A stretch of 64,000 nucleotides of DNA, taken from contig NZ_JAJDWC010000028.1 of NCBI RefSeq assembly GCF_022825805.1, forward strand, positions 1 to 64,000, written 5' to 3'. Origin of the DNA: Phaeobacter sp. Lineage in GTDB: Bacteria > Pseudomonadota > Alphaproteobacteria > Rhodobacterales > Rhodobacteraceae. Below, piece by piece: positions 7,479 through 16,797 of this stretch. The number at the start of each line of letters is the position of its first letter. Positions within the stretch are counted from its first letter, which is position 1. The position numbers and the translations under genes are program-made. The notes under the pieces are model-generated. The model was not told the origin of the DNA, did not search any database, and worked only from the letters and a program-made list of their open reading frames with translations.

Positions 7479-9110
7479 TTAGCGGGTTGTGACAGGAATG
7501 CAGTCGGCGTTGCCCGCCACCAGCGCAGAGCAGAAGCGACGCGCATCCGAAAGGTCGGCAAACCCCATGGCGCGCAGGCGATAGAAGGTGCGCCCACCGC
7601 TTTCTGCCCGCTGAACCACGCGTTTCTTTCCTTCGAGGTAATCGCCAAAGCGGCCAGCGATCCGGTCCCATTCGGCGCGGGCCACCTCGGCGCTTTCATA
7701 GGCGCCAAGCTGTGCCAGACGGGTGCCCGCAGGCAGGCTGTCGGGAGAGACATCCTGTGTGGCGCGACTGGCCGCCTGGGTGGATGCCGGTGCCGGGGTG
7801 AAGCGCGCAGGCCGGGTGGCCGGGCGCAGCGAGACCCGCACGCCCGGAGCATTGCGCAACGCCAGCGCCGCAGCAGATGTCTGGCTTGCGGCCTCGCTTT
7901 GATTCGTGATTTGATTCGTGGCTGGCGCAACGGCCGCAACTGTCACCGGCTGCAGCGGTTCCGGTTGCACGATGGCGGGGCTTGTCACGGCCAGATTGCC
8001 GCTGAGACTGTTGGTGTTGGCCGTATCAATCGCCGCTGTCAGCGCCGCCTGCACAGAAGCCGGTGTCGGCGCAGACGCGGTGCCTGCACCATCAAGCGGC
8101 TGCACGCCAGCGGTCAGCTCTGCCACCAGCGCGTCGATTTCACCGCCCTGATAGGCTGCCACTGCCTCCCCCGACGCAAGGGTCGAGGCAGGTTCGCCAT
8201 TTTGCGGATCAGCGCCTGTGGCGGATACATCGGTTGCGGCGCGCACAGGCTGGTCATCTTCGCTCAGTGACAAGCTGGGCGGCGCCAACGTCAACCGATC
8301 GGCGGGGCGTTCCACATTGCCTGTGGCGGCCACGGCGTTGACTGCGAGCCCTTGGTGATCGGCCTGACGTCCACCGGGATCTTCGGGTTGGATGCGGAGC
8401 GGGCCTTCGACGGCACGCACAACTGGCACGCCGGAGACATCGCGCGAAATCAGCTGATAGCCCCATAGGCCGATGCCGACAACCAGCGCCAGGGACGCAA
8501 CTGCACCCAGAGATCTGAGGGTGTTGCCATATCCACCGCCCTTGCCTGCTGGGGTTTCGGGAACGTAGCCCTGCGGATCATAGGCCGTGCCAAGCCCCAT
8601 GCCAGGACCGGTATAGGCATCCTGCGCATCGCCAGCGCCATGGGCCAGGCGGGGATCTGTTCCGGCCCGCGAGTGAGACTGGGCGTGAGGCTGGGCGAAA
8701 TAATCGGTGTGCGTGGCACCCTGTGCCACCTGAGGGGCCTGCGGTCGCTGCCAGCTGGGTGCCGCCGGGGTAAAGGGCGACGGTGCCGCCATGCCTGATT
8801 GTGCCATGCCCGATTGCGCGTCATCGCGCGCATCGTCGTGGCGGGGCTGGAACGGCGCGGCGGGCTGCTGGGCAAACACATGTGTCGTGGCCACCGGACT
8901 TGGCTGCGCCGGTTGGAATTGCGACGGATGCGGTTGCTGGGGTTCACGCTGTGCGGGGGCGGTCACGGGTTGCGGCTGGCCAAAGACATGGCGGCCATCG
9001 CTCCCGGCTGCGGGGGCTGCATCGCTGGCCTGACGGGAGGGGGCCCCGGTTTGGCCCTCTGCTCCATTGGAATACGACTGGCCGTGACCTGCCTGCGTGA
9101 AATACGCCAT
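7479..9110 (-). CDS. SPOR-domain membrane protein
   Basis: 543 residues. A long Q/P-rich cytoplasmic N-terminus (about 1-205) is followed by a single membrane segment (SLGAVASLALVVGIGLWGYQ, about 207-226), a disordered periplasmic stretch, and a C-terminal SPOR domain (LAQLGAYESAEVARAEWDRI through YRLRAMGFADLSDARRFCSAL, about 466-540). SPOR domains bind denuded peptidoglycan glycans at the division septum. The gene sits between argS and nagZ, its usual place in Rhodobacteraceae. The ATG at 9110 has GAGG about 6 bases upstream. Confidence 0.88.
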   Translation of the reverse strand: MAYFTQAGHGQSYSNGAEGQTGAPSRQASDAAPAAGSDGRHVFGQPQPVTAPAQREPQQPHPSQFQPAQPSPVATTHVFAQQPAAPFQPRHDDARDDAQSGMAQSGMAAPSPFTPAAPSWQRPQAPQVAQGATHTDYFAQPHAQSHSRAGTDPRLAHGAGDAQDAYTGPGMGLGTAYDPQGYVPETPAGKGGGYGNTLRSLGAVASLALVVGIGLWGYQLISRDVSGVPVVRAVEGPLRIQPEDPGGRQADHQGLAVNAVAATGNVERPADRLTLAPPSLSLSEDDQPVRAATDVSATGADPQNGEPASTLASGEAVAAYQGGEIDALVAELTAGVQPLDGAGTASAPTPASVQAALTAAIDTANTNSLSGNLAVTSPAIVQPEPLQPVTVAAVAPATNQITNQSEAASQTSAAALALRNAPGVRVSLRPATRPARFTPAPASTQAASRATQDVSPDSLPAGTRLAQLGAYESAEVARAEWDRIAGRFGDYLEGKKRVVQRAESGGRTFYRLRAMGFADLSDARRFCSALVAGNADCIPVTTR

Positions 9111-9205
9111 TTCCGCCTCACTGCCCGGGCAAGGCGCAAAGGATGCGCCGCGCTCGGGTTCTCGTTGATGATCTGCCTCAATCCGGCGGCCTGGGCGATA
9201 TTGGC

Positions 9206-10951
9206 TTATCGCATCTCCTGCGCCGGTGTGACGCCAAGAATACCAAGACCGGCAGAAATGACAATGGAAACGGTTTTTGCCAGCGCCATTTTTGCATGTG
9301 TTGCAGAAGGGCTGCTCTCATTAACAAATCGTAAACCTTCGTTCGATTTGCCAAGGTGATACAGACCGTGCAGCTCGGATGCGAGATCATAGAGGTAGAA
9401 GGCCACGCGGTGCGGCTCGTTGGTGCGGGCTGCGATTTCCACCAGACGCGGCCATTCCGCGATCTTGCGGGCGACTGCCAACTGGGCAGGCTCGCTCAGC
9501 AAGGACAGGTCTGCCGCCGCCAAAGTGGCGTCATCCACCGCGATGCCCGCTTCCTGTGCTTTGCGCAGGCTCGAACAGATCCGGGCGTTGGCGTATTGGA
9601 CGTAGAACACGGGGTTGTCCTTGGACTGTTCCAGTGCCTTGTCCAGATCGAAGTCGAAGCCTTGATCATTCTTGCGGGTGAGCAGCATGAAACGAGTCAC
9701 ATCCGCGCCCACAGCGTCCACCACATCGCGCAGGGTGACAAAGGTCCCTGCCCGTTTGGACATTTTGAATTCCTGACCGTCCTTGAACAGTTTGACCAGC
9801 TGACAGAGCTTGATGTCCAGCGGCACCCGGCCATCAGACAGCGCAGAGACCGCCGCCTTCATCCGTTTGACATAGCCACCGTGATCGGCACCAAAGACGT
9901 CGATCAGCATATCAAAGCCACGCTCGACCTTGTCGAAGTGATAGGCGATGTCCGGCGCGAAATAGGTCCAGGCGCCATCGGATTTTTTGACCGGGCGGTC
10001 GACGTCATCGCCATGTTCGGTGGATTTGAACAGCGTCTGCTCGCGCGGCTCCCAATCGTCGGGCTTTTTGCCCTTTGGCGGCTCCAGCACGCCCTCGTAG
10101 ATCAGACCCTTGTCATCAAGGCTTTGCAATGCGGCCTCGATCAACCCGGTGCCATAGAGGGATTTTTCCGAGAAGAATTTGTCCATCTTGACGCCGAGGG
10201 AGGCCAGATCCTCGCGGATCAGATCCATCATCGCGTCGGTGGCGAAATTGCGGATCTCTTCCAGCCAGACATCTTCGGGCTGGTCGACATAGGCCTCGCC
10301 CACTTTGGCTTTCAGCGCCTCGCCGACAGGAACCAGGTAGTCGCCAGGATAGGTGCCATCGACAAAGGCGACTTCCTGGCCGTGAGCTTCGAGGTAGCGC
10401 AGGTACACGGACCGGGCGAGCACATCGACCTGGCCACCGCCATCGTTGATGTAATATTCGCGCGTGACGTCGTAGCCGACAAAATCCAGCAGGCTGGCCA
10501 GCGCATCGCCAAAGACCGCGCCGCGGGTGTGGCCGACGTGAAGGGGGCCAGTTGGGTTGGCAGAGACATATTCCACGTTCACCTTCTGGCCGGCGCCCAT
10601 GTCGGAGCGGCCAAAGCCGGTGCCCTGCGCCAGAACCGTGGACAGGACGGACTGCCAGCAGCCCGCATCGAGCCGCAGGTTCAGGAAGCCGGGGCCTGCA
10701 ACCTCCGCTGAGGTCACCCGTGGATCGGCCGCCAGCCGACCGGCCAGCGCATCCGCGATGTCGCGTGGTTTCATCTTGGCCGGTTTGGCCAGCACCATCG
10801 CCGCGTTGGTCGCCATATCCCCATGAGCTGCGTCGCGAGGCGGTTCGACGGCAACATTGGCAAAATCGAGCCCTTCGGGCAATGCGCCCTCGGCCACCAT
10901 TGCATTGAGGCAGTCAAGCACAAGCGCGCGGATATCGGTAAAGAGGTTCAT
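9206..10951 (-). CDS. argS: arginyl-tRNA synthetase
   Basis: 581 residues, usual length. A class I synthetase that charges tRNA-Arg. The HIGH-type signature appears as [17 protein letters not shown] at about 122-138, preceded by [26 protein letters not shown] at about 355-367 is the KMSK-type loop region; a DALR anticodon-binding domain forms the C-terminus, with [10 protein letters not shown] near 465 at its start. The ATG at 10951 ([10 protein letters not shown]) is chosen over an in-frame start 24 codons upstream because the family N-terminus begins there. Confidence 0.97.
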   Translation of the reverse strand: MNLFTDIRALVLDCLNAMVAEGALPEGLDFANVAVEPPRDAAHGDMATNAAMVLAKPAKMKPRDIADALAGRLAADPRVTSAEVAGPGFLNLRLDAGCWQSVLSTVLAQGTGFGRSDMGAGQKVNVEYVSANPTGPLHVGHTRGAVFGDALASLLDFVGYDVTREYYINDGGGQVDVLARSVYLRYLEAHGQEVAFVDGTYPGDYLVPVGEALKAKVGEAYVDQPEDVWLEEIRNFATDAMMDLIREDLASLGVKMDKFFSEKSLYGTGLIEAALQSLDDKGLIYEGVLEPPKGKKPDDWEPREQTLFKSTEHGDDVDRPVKKSDGAWTYFAPDIAYHFDKVERGFDMLIDVFGADHGGYVKRMKAAVSALSDGRVPLDIKLCQLVKLFKDGQEFKMSKRAGTFVTLRDVVDAVGADVTRFMLLTRKNDQGFDFDLDKALEQSKDNPVFYVQYANARICSSLRKAQEAGIAVDDATLAAADLSLLSEPAQLAVARKIAEWPRLVEIAARTNEPHRVAFYLYDLASELHGLYHLGKSNEGLRFVNESSPSATHAKMALAKTVSIVISAGLGILGVTPAQEMR

Positions 10952-11226
10952 GTCTGGCGTCCCATTGGTTCGACTTTGCGGCTTACCACGCCCAGCCCAA
11001 TGGTCAACCCCGCAGCCGCGCACGGCGGACGCGCCACCCTGCGTTTGCGGGGGCTTTTGGTGTCCTTTGGGCGGACTTTGGGTGGCGGCCTGCCAGGCAT
11101 TCGGTATCGCTTTGCCGCGTAGCTAGGGTGCAGGCGGTGGGGCGCTGAGCGATGTAGATATCACGTACAGAGATGTCAGGGTTTGGCAGAGCCGCAGCGT
11201 TTGCCCCTGTGCTCTGGTGCCCTGGA

Positions 11227-11526
11227 TCAGGCGACGGGCGCGTCGGTGACCGGCAAGCGGCCCCATTCGGTGATCTGGTAGCGGCGCAGCGAGGCGACAT
11301 AATAAGGATCGCGCAGGATCAACCGCTCCACTTCATCGCGGCTCTCTGCCTCCACGTTCCAGACAGCGCCGGGGAAATCCTGTTCCGGGCGCATCGCCAA
11401 GGCGCCGCCGATCTGCAGCTGCGGATGCGCGCGAACATACGCGATATGGGCATCACGACGGGTGCGGTCGGCGCGGATGCGGCCCATTTCGGGGGCATCT
11501 TGAAAAGTCACGGTCCAATGGGTCAT
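11227..11526 (-). CDS. YciI-like protein
   Basis: 99 residues from ATG at 11526. A small dimeric alpha/beta ferredoxin-like fold: MTHWTVTFQD, then RTRRDAHIAYVRAHP, with the conserved histidine region, and the core motif AVWNVEAESRDEVERLILRDPYYVA that is typical of YCII-related domains. Enzymatic role is not established for most members. The frame continues upstream 41 codons but without conserved features. It stands alone between argS and dgt. Confidence 0.8.
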   Translation of the reverse strand: MTHWTVTFQDAPEMGRIRADRTRRDAHIAYVRAHPQLQIGGALAMRPEQDFPGAVWNVEAESRDEVERLILRDPYYVASLRRYQITEWGRLPVTDAPVA

Positions 11527-11811
11527 CGCTGGGCTCTTTGGTTTGACGTGAATCGCGGCGGGCGGTGCGGCTATTGATGTGGCCCAGCCTTTCGGCACGG
11601 AACCACATTTGGCCGGGTTGGCTGGACGTATAGGGTGAAGAAAGGGCAAAACACCCCCGGCTTGTAGGGCCAGTTTTGTCAGGCTCTACCGCCAGTCACA
11701 CGGTTTGCGCCGCTGGGGTGAGCGGCGCGTTCGCATGGGTTTGCCATGTGCTTTACCATCTGCATTACCCTGCGCTGTGCCGTGTATTCGGCACTAGGCA
11801 TGGGTAGAGGA

Positions 11812-12987
11812 TCAGATGTTCAGTTCTGCGTCGGCGCGCGCAGCTTTGTCCGGAAACAGGCGGCGATACTCCTGCAGGGCGAAGCGGTCGGTCATGCCTG
11901 CAATATAATCCGACACCAGCCGGGCCAGCGCGGTTTGATCGCCCGCTTTGGCCACATCCCCTTGCCAGCGCGCGGGCATATCCTGTGGGCGGGCCAGGAA
12001 ATGGGGAAACAGGGTTTCCACCACTTTGGACACTTCTGCCCGTTTGCGCATGACGCTGGGCGCGCGATACATGCGCGTGAACAAGAACGCACGGATTTCT
12101 TTCAGATCGGACCAGAGCTGATCAGAGAACACCACCACCGGCGCGCCCAGATTGCGCACATCCTCGACGCTGGTGGCGCCGCTGTCCATCAATCGCGCGC
12201 GGGCCACGTCGATCACGTCGCCCACCATCACGCCGAACACACGCCGCAGCGCTTCGTGGCGGCGGCGGCGGCGGTCCAGCCCGGGATAGCGTTCATCAAC
12301 CTGGCGGTATGCCGCGCCAATCACGGGCAGGCCAGCGATATCGTCATCCCCGAACAGCCCGGCCCGCAGACCGTCATGCAGATCGTGGTTGTTGTAGGCG
12401 ATGTCATCGGCGAGCGCGGCCACTTGCGCTTCGGCGCTGGCGTGGGTGTGCAATTCCAGATCCATCGCCGCGTTGCATTCGGCCAGGGCCCAGGGCAGAT
12501 CGCCCACCACTGGCCCGTTGTGTTTGGCAATGGCCTCCAGCGTTTCCCAAGTCAAGTTGAGCCCATCAAACTCTGCATAGTGGCGTTCGAGCGAGGTGAC
12601 GATGCGGATGGCCTGTGCGTTGTGGTCAAAGCCCCCATAAGGCGCCATCAGGGCATGTAGCGCGTCCTCTCCGGTGTGACCAAAGGGCGTGTGCCCCAGA
12701 TCATGGGCCAAGGCCACCGCTTCGGTCAGTTCCTGATTGAGCCCAAGCGCCCCGGCGATGGTGCGGGCCACCTGCCCCACTTCGATCGAATGGGTGAGCC
12801 GGGTGCGATAGCTGTCGCCTTCGTGTTCGACGAAGACCTGGGTCTTGTGCTTCAGGCGGCGAAATGCGCTGGCGTGAATGATCCGGTCGCGATCACGTTG
12901 GTAGGGAGAGCGAAAATTGCTCTCTTCCTCAGGGATTTGGCGGCCGCGGCTGCGGTCCGGCATCGTCGCATAAGGCGCATAGCTCAC
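11812..12987 (-). CDS. dgt: deoxyguanosinetriphosphate triphosphohydrolase-like protein
   Basis: 391 residues. An HD-domain dNTP triphosphohydrolase that converts dNTPs to deoxynucleosides plus triphosphate. Motifs: FRRLKHKTQVF at about 42-52, TRLTHSIEVGQVAR (first HD histidine) near 62-75, ALAHDLGHTPFGHTGE near 92-107 (the HD pair), and LADDIAYNNHDL near 196 (second Asp). It starts with GTG at 12987, with GGGAAAAG upstream, divergent from erpA. Alphaproteobacterial members are often annotated only as Dgt-like because nucleotide preference varies. Confidence 0.92.
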   Translation of the reverse strand: MSYAPYATMPDRSRGRQIPEEESNFRSPYQRDRDRIIHASAFRRLKHKTQVFVEHEGDSYRTRLTHSIEVGQVARTIAGALGLNQELTEAVALAHDLGHTPFGHTGEDALHALMAPYGGFDHNAQAIRIVTSLERHYAEFDGLNLTWETLEAIAKHNGPVVGDLPWALAECNAAMDLELHTHASAEAQVAALADDIAYNNHDLHDGLRAGLFGDDDIAGLPVIGAAYRQVDERYPGLDRRRRRHEALRRVFGVMVGDVIDVARARLMDSGATSVEDVRNLGAPVVVFSDQLWSDLKEIRAFLFTRMYRAPSVMRKRAEVSKVVETLFPHFLARPQDMPARWQGDVAKAGDQTALARLVSDYIAGMTDRFALQEYRRLFPDKAARADAELNI

Positions 12988-13007
12988 TAATCTTTTCCCG
13001 GTTAATC

Positions 13008-13036
13008 TTGTCCCTTTGCGATCACCTTTCTATATT
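13008..13036 (+). promoter_or_regulatory. candidate sigma70-type promoter for erpA
   Basis: TTGTCC (13008-13013) and TATATT (13031-13036) are separated by exactly 17 bases and lie 48 bases before the erpA ATG, in the divergent dgt-erpA gap. Match quality is moderate. Confidence 0.4.
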
Positions 13037-13083
13037 ATGGAGGCTGCCGCAACTGGGCAGTGCCCTGGCTTTGGAGACCTGCC

Positions 13084-13407
13084 ATGCAATTGCCCCCAAA
13101 AGTGACCGAACGTGCTTTTGCGCGGCTGGCCGAAATCGGTGCATCTGATCAGGGCCAGGCGCTGCGCATCGCTGTCGAGGGCGGTGGCTGTTCCGGCTTT
13201 CAGTACGAAATCGCACTGGACGCGCCACAGGCGGATGATCTGATCCTGGAGGGTCAGGGCGAGAAAGTCGTAGTGGATGAGGTATCGCTGCCGTTTCTGG
13301 AAAACGCTGTGATCGATTTCACCGAAGAGCTGATTGGCGCGCGGTTTGTGATCAACAATCCGAATGCGACCTCAAGCTGCGGCTGTGGCACGTCCTTTTC
13401 GATGTAA
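13084..13407 (+). CDS. erpA: iron-sulfur cluster insertion protein (A-type carrier)
   Basis: 107 residues. An A-type carrier delivering Fe-S clusters to apo-enzymes. The three conserved cysteines are visible: GGGCSGFQY near residue 37 and the C-terminal SSCGCGTSF pair near 100-102. ATG at 13084 (MQLPPKVTERAF) is preceded by GGAGAC; eight further in-frame codons upstream are not conserved. ErpA versus IscA/SufA cannot be fixed by sequence alone, but a lone gene outside a suf operon fits ErpA. Confidence 0.88.
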   Translation: MQLPPKVTERAFARLAEIGASDQGQALRIAVEGGGCSGFQYEIALDAPQADDLILEGQGEKVVVDEVSLPFLENAVIDFTEELIGARFVINNPNATSSCGCGTSFSM

Positions 13408-13435
13408 CATCCCGGCGCTGAGCCGCTGTTACATC
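13401..13435. terminator. perfect 9-bp inverted repeat over the erpA stop codon
   Basis: GATGTAACA (13401-13409) is repeated inverted as TGTTACATC (13427-13435), with an inner GGC/GCC pairing. The left arm includes the last codon and the TAA stop. No T run follows, so it may be a Rho-dependent 3' end or an mRNA-stabilising stem rather than an intrinsic terminator. Confidence 0.45.
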
Positions 13436-13585
13436 AATCGCGTGGCAGTCAGCGCGCCGAGTTCTGTGGTCAGTCCGAAGCGAGTGTGAAGCAACACAGG
13501 CTGGCGGTGGAGCCTGGGCTGCCTCTTCCCATCTCCGACCAACTGCCCGGTTTGGTCTGCCCTGTTTTGGCCCACTGCCCTGTCG

Positions 13586-13638
13586 CCAGATCGTCTTGCC
13601 AGGTCGTCTTGCCAGATCTTATCGCCCTGCTCTTATCG
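13586..13638. repeat. tandem units of 13-14 bp
   Basis: CCAGATCGTCTTG, CCAGGTCGTCTTG and CCAGATCTTATCG at 13586, 13599 and 13612, then a 14-base variant to 13638. Non-coding. Confidence 0.75.
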
Positions 13639-13678
13639 CCCGGCCGTGCTGCCCGCCGCCTCACGGCAGTTGTCCGCG

Positions 13679-13734
13679 ATTGTCTGTACCTGATTGCCTA
13701 TACCTGACTATCTGTGCCCAATTGTCTGTGCCTG
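13679..13734. repeat. four 14-bp tandem units
   Basis: Units of 14 bases start at 13679, 13693, 13707 and 13721 (ATTGTCTGTACCTG type). The block follows the 13-bp block after 40 bases, so two arrays of different period are neighbours. Confidence 0.75.
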
Positions 13735-13850
13735 ACAGTCCTGCCCCCTTATACGCTTGCCCCGTTTTGCACCTGCCCCAGCTTTAATCGCGCGCAACAC
13801 ATGCCCACGGGTTTCACCGCGCGCTTTGGATCAATACTCGGATTGGAGCG

Positions 13851-13973
13851 CCTGGGCGTGCCGCGCGGGCACGGCCCAGGATTGCCCCCACTCCGCCCCG
13901 GACCAGATCCAAAAGGATCCCTGCCGCGGCGGCAGACCCATGACCGGGACATATTGGTCCACCCTTCCCGGTC
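13851..13973 (+). ncRNA. candidate structured RNA or cis element (clustered hairpins)
   Basis: Several stems lie in 123 bases: CCTGGG-GTGCC against GGCAC-CCCAGG (13851-13880); GGACCA (13900-13905) against TGGTCC (13955-13960), enclosing GATCC-aaaa-GGATC (13906-13919) and CTGCC-gcggc-GGCAG (13921-13935), which is a three-way-junction layout; and an alternative stem GACCGGG/CCCGGTC (13942-13973) that would compete with the outer one. It matches no RNA family I recognise (not tmRNA, RNase P or SRP RNA). The strand is a guess. GC-rich DNA can form such stems by chance. Confidence 0.25.
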
Positions 13974-14167
13974 TGGCCGTGTGAGGGGCGAGACAGTCAT
14001 CGCCCTTCACATTTGCAGGCTCGCGCGTCGAACGGCCCGGAACAAGCGCGATCTACCACCTTTGGTTGATTTAACGCGCCCGCAATGGAAGAGCTTGCTG
14101 CGGCAACTGTCGAAAGATAGGGTCAGAACCCGGCCACCCACATGTTTGCCACAGCTTGCCAACAGAG

Positions 14168-14176
14168 TTATCCACA
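14168..14176 (+). promoter_or_regulatory. single DnaA-box-like word
   Basis: TTATCCACA matches the DnaA-box consensus exactly, but no second clear box or AT-rich unwinding region is near, so this is not called an origin. Confidence 0.3.
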
Positions 14177-14444
14177 GCCCAACGCGGCAAAGGTTTTACG
14201 TCTTTTGACGCAAGCGCAGCGCGCAATCTGCAAAGCCGCTGCACAACATCGCCGGCCTGTGCTGCGCTGCCGCGATATTTCGCGGGCGATTCGGGCGGAT
14301 CTGCGGGCCGGGCTGGTGGCGCGCTCTTGCCCCCTCCGCCGGTTTGGGCGATAGATCGGCAAGGCCCTTGGCGACACAGATCCGCCAAATTGGCGGATCA
14401 CACGGACAGGCACGCAGCAACGCGAGCCAGGCAGGAGAGCGGAC

Positions 14445-15251
14445 ATGAAAATCGCCACGTTCAACATCAACGGCATCAAAGCCCGGATCAATGCCCTGCC
14501 AGAATGGCTGGATGAGGCGCAACCGGATGTGGTTGTCCTGCAGGAGATCAAATCGGTGGACGAGGCCTTCCCGCGCGACCTGTTTGAAGAGCGCGGCTAC
14601 AACGTGGAAACCCACGGCCAGAAGAGCTTTAACGGCGTTGCGATCCTGTCGAAACTGCCGCTGGAGGATGTCCGCCGCGGGCTGCCCGGTGATGACGACG
14701 ATGTGCAGGCCCGCTGGATCGAGGCGACGGTGGTCGGCAAACAGGCGCTGCGGGTCTGCGGGCTTTACCTGCCGAACGGCAACCCGGTGGAGTTGAACGC
14801 CGATGGCACCCCGGTGAAAGGAGGCAAATATGCCTACAAACTGGCCTGGATGGAGCGGATGTACAAACGCGCGCAAGATCTGCTGGCGGATGAGATGCCC
14901 GCGCTGATGGCGGGCGACTACAACATCATCCCGCAGCCTGAAGATGCCAAGAAACCAGAGGCTTGGACCGAAGACGCGCTGCACCGCCCGGAAAGCCGCG
15001 CAGCGTTTCAGCGGATCGTGAACCTCGGCTTCACCGAAGCCTTCCGCAGCCGCCATCAGGGTCCGGGTCACTATTCATTCTGGGATTATCAGGCAGGTGC
15101 CTGGCAGCGAAACAACGGTATCCGCATCGATCACTTCCTGCTCAGCCCGCAGGCCGCGGATCTGTTGCAGGCCTGTGAAATCGACAAAGATGTGCGCGGC
15201 CGGGACAAGCCATCGGACCACGTGCCTGTTTGGGTCGAACTGGATCTCTGA
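14445..15251 (+). CDS. xth: exodeoxyribonuclease III
   Basis: 268 residues. An EEP-fold AP endonuclease and 3'-5' exonuclease for base-excision repair. Catalytic motifs: FNINGIKAR near residues 5-13, VVVLQEIKS (metal-binding Glu) near 30-38, LYLPNGNP near 107, AGDYNIIPQPED (Asp/Asn pair) near 152-163, and the C-terminal NNGIRIDHFL plus SDHVPVWVEL (catalytic Asp-His) near 258-266. The ATG has AGGAGAG about 7 bases upstream. Monocistronic as far as can be seen. Confidence 0.95.
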   Translation: MKIATFNINGIKARINALPEWLDEAQPDVVVLQEIKSVDEAFPRDLFEERGYNVETHGQKSFNGVAILSKLPLEDVRRGLPGDDDDVQARWIEATVVGKQALRVCGLYLPNGNPVELNADGTPVKGGKYAYKLAWMERMYKRAQDLLADEMPALMAGDYNIIPQPEDAKKPEAWTEDALHRPESRAAFQRIVNLGFTEAFRSRHQGPGHYSFWDYQAGAWQRNNGIRIDHFLLSPQAADLLQACEIDKDVRGRDKPSDHVPVWVELDL

Positions 15252-15305
15252 CACAGGTTTGCCACGCGCACCCCGCCTGCCAACAGACCGCTCGCCCGGG
15301 GATCG

Positions 15306-15350
15306 GCCTGCCTGTGTTTGGCCTGTGCGGGTTTGGCCTGTGTGGGTTTG
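15306..15350. repeat. three 15-bp tandem units
   Basis: GCCTGCCTGTGTTTG, GCCTGTGCGGGTTTG and GCCTGTGTGGGTTTG follow each other directly in the convergent gap between xth and the FAD monooxygenase. An 11-base duplication (AGGCAGGTGTC twice) follows at 15429-15450, over the monooxygenase stop. Confidence 0.75.
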
Positions 15351-15448
15351 GAAAAACTGTGTGTCGGCAAGCTTTTAGGGAAGCACAGTTTAAGGCAGCC
15401 CGATCAGGCCCAGGCGAACCCTGGGCTGAGGCAGGTGTCAGGCAGGTG

Positions 15449-16678
15449 TCAGGCCGGGGACACCAGCGAGCCGCCGGAATTCTGCCCGCTGTCTTCTTCG
15501 GGAGGGACATAACCGCCGGTCACATCATGTCCGTAGATCCAGTCGAACTGGCGCACCATACGCTCGGGCGCATAGCGGCCACCAAGGCGCAGAATCTGAT
15601 GGGCGGGCCAGGCAAGTGGCTGGCGCAGATGGTATTTCCAGGCATTGCCATTGGCTGCCTGCACAATGCGTGCAGCCCGGTCGCGGCGGCGGGTTTGATA
15701 GAGCGCCAGCCCCTCGGCCGTGGTGGAGGCGCGGCGCAGGGATTCGGCCAGAACCCAAGCATCCTCCAGCGCGAGATTGGCCCCCTGCGCCATGAAGGGC
15801 AGCGTCGGGTGCGCCGCATCGCCAAGGATTGCCAGCCGCCCCTGATGCCAACGCTCAGCGACGGGATGGCGAAACAGCCCCCAAAGCGCCACTTGGTCGA
15901 CCTCGGCCAGCAGCTCTGCGGCGGCGCCACCAAACTCGGCAAAGGCCTGGCGCAGGTTGTCGGGGTCATCCTCGATGTGCCAGCTTTCTTCGGCCCAGGC
16001 GCGCCGTTCCTGCACCGCAACGATGTTGACCAGATTGCCGTCGCGCAACGGGTAGGTCACCAGATGCTTGCCCGGCCCCATGAAGACCTGCGCCTCTGCG
16101 GGCAGACCTGCGGTGTTGGGGACCAGCGCGCGCCAAGCAACCTGGCCGGTAAACCAGGGCTTTGATGCCCCATTGAGCGCCTGATGCGCGTGCGAATGCA
16201 CCCCGTCTGCGCCGACCACCAGATCGCCCCCGCATTGCGCACCATTGGCCAGGTAGACCATGGGCTTGTCACCTGGCAGCACCCGGTCGACCTTTTGCAG
16301 CAAGCGAACACGAACCCCGCGACGGCGCGCCGCTGAGGCCAGGATATCAATCAAATCAGCGCGGTGAACAAAATGGAAATTCTGACCTGGGGAATATTGG
16401 TCCAGGTCCAGACGCAGGACCTCTCGGCCCTTCTGGTGGCTGCGCAACACCACCGCGCGCGCGCGCGGGCTGCTCCAGGCGATGTCATCTGCCAGGCCCA
16501 GCGCCCGCAAGACAGCCAAGCCGTTGGGGCTGATCTGCAACCCGGCGCCCACTTCGGAGATCGCCTCGGCCTGTTCCAGCACGGTCACCTTTGCGCCCCG
16601 CTGGGCAAACGCCAACGCAGCCGCAAGCCCGCCAATTCCGGCGCCGATGATGGTGATGTTCTGGTCGTTCAATTCCAT
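15449..16678 (-). CDS. FAD-dependent monooxygenase (salicylate-hydroxylase-like)
   Basis: 409 residues. A class A flavoprotein aromatic hydroxylase. The N-terminal Rossmann motif is ITIIGAGIGGLAAALAFAQ (about 8-26), the DG motif is VVGADGVHS (about 155-163), and the second FAD motif is RLAILGDAAHPTLPFMAQGA (about 280-299). These place it with salicylate/3-hydroxybenzoate-type hydroxylases; the exact substrate cannot be read from the sequence and no aromatic catabolic operon surrounds it. ATG at 16678, AGG upstream. Convergent with xth. Confidence 0.85.
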   Translation of the reverse strand: MELNDQNITIIGAGIGGLAAALAFAQRGAKVTVLEQAEAISEVGAGLQISPNGLAVLRALGLADDIAWSSPRARAVVLRSHQKGREVLRLDLDQYSPGQNFHFVHRADLIDILASAARRRGVRVRLLQKVDRVLPGDKPMVYLANGAQCGGDLVVGADGVHSHAHQALNGASKPWFTGQVAWRALVPNTAGLPAEAQVFMGPGKHLVTYPLRDGNLVNIVAVQERRAWAEESWHIEDDPDNLRQAFAEFGGAAAELLAEVDQVALWGLFRHPVAERWHQGRLAILGDAAHPTLPFMAQGANLALEDAWVLAESLRRASTTAEGLALYQTRRRDRAARIVQAANGNAWKYHLRQPLAWPAHQILRLGGRYAPERMVRQFDWIYGHDVTGGYVPPEEDSGQNSGGSLVSPA

Positions 16679-16742
16679 TGCAACCTGACTATCTGCGGTG
16701 GGTGTGGTGGCCCTGCAAAAAACTGTCTTCCCCAGATAACGG

Positions 16743-16772
16743 AAAAACGCCGGAGCAACAGGCCCCGGCGTC
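16743..16772 (-). terminator. rho-independent terminator for dksA
   Basis: On the minus strand GACGCCGG pairs with CCGGCGT across a 10-13 base loop and ends in TTTTT. It lies 26 bases beyond the dksA stop. Confidence 0.75.
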
Positions 16773-16797
16773 AGATTTCTTACGAAATTTCAACAAA

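Larger units (their letters stand above)
13436..14444. other. gene-free stretch between erpA and xth
   Basis: About 1 kb without a convincing gene. Short frames exist on both strands (the longest about 60-160 codons), but they overlap each other and show no domain or good ribosome site. It holds two tandem-repeat blocks, a group of nested hairpins, and a single perfect DnaA-box-like word, each listed separately. The last 300 bases before xth show nothing else I can name. Confidence 0.6.

Noticed and set aside
9356..10711. 451-aa plus-strand ORF
   Set aside because: Fully antisense to argS, whose motifs are unmistakable.
11707..11728. GCGCCGC/GCGGCGC hairpin beyond dgt as a terminator
   Set aside because: On the dgt strand it is followed by A, not T; chance stem in GC-rich DNA.
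4263..13734. CRISPR array from the 13-15 bp repeats
   Set aside because: Units are directly abutting with no spacers, too short, and no cas genes are present.
13436..14444. Chromosomal replication origin in the erpA-xth gap
   Set aside because: Only one perfect DnaA box, no AT-rich unwinding element and no dnaA, hemE or parAB genes nearby.
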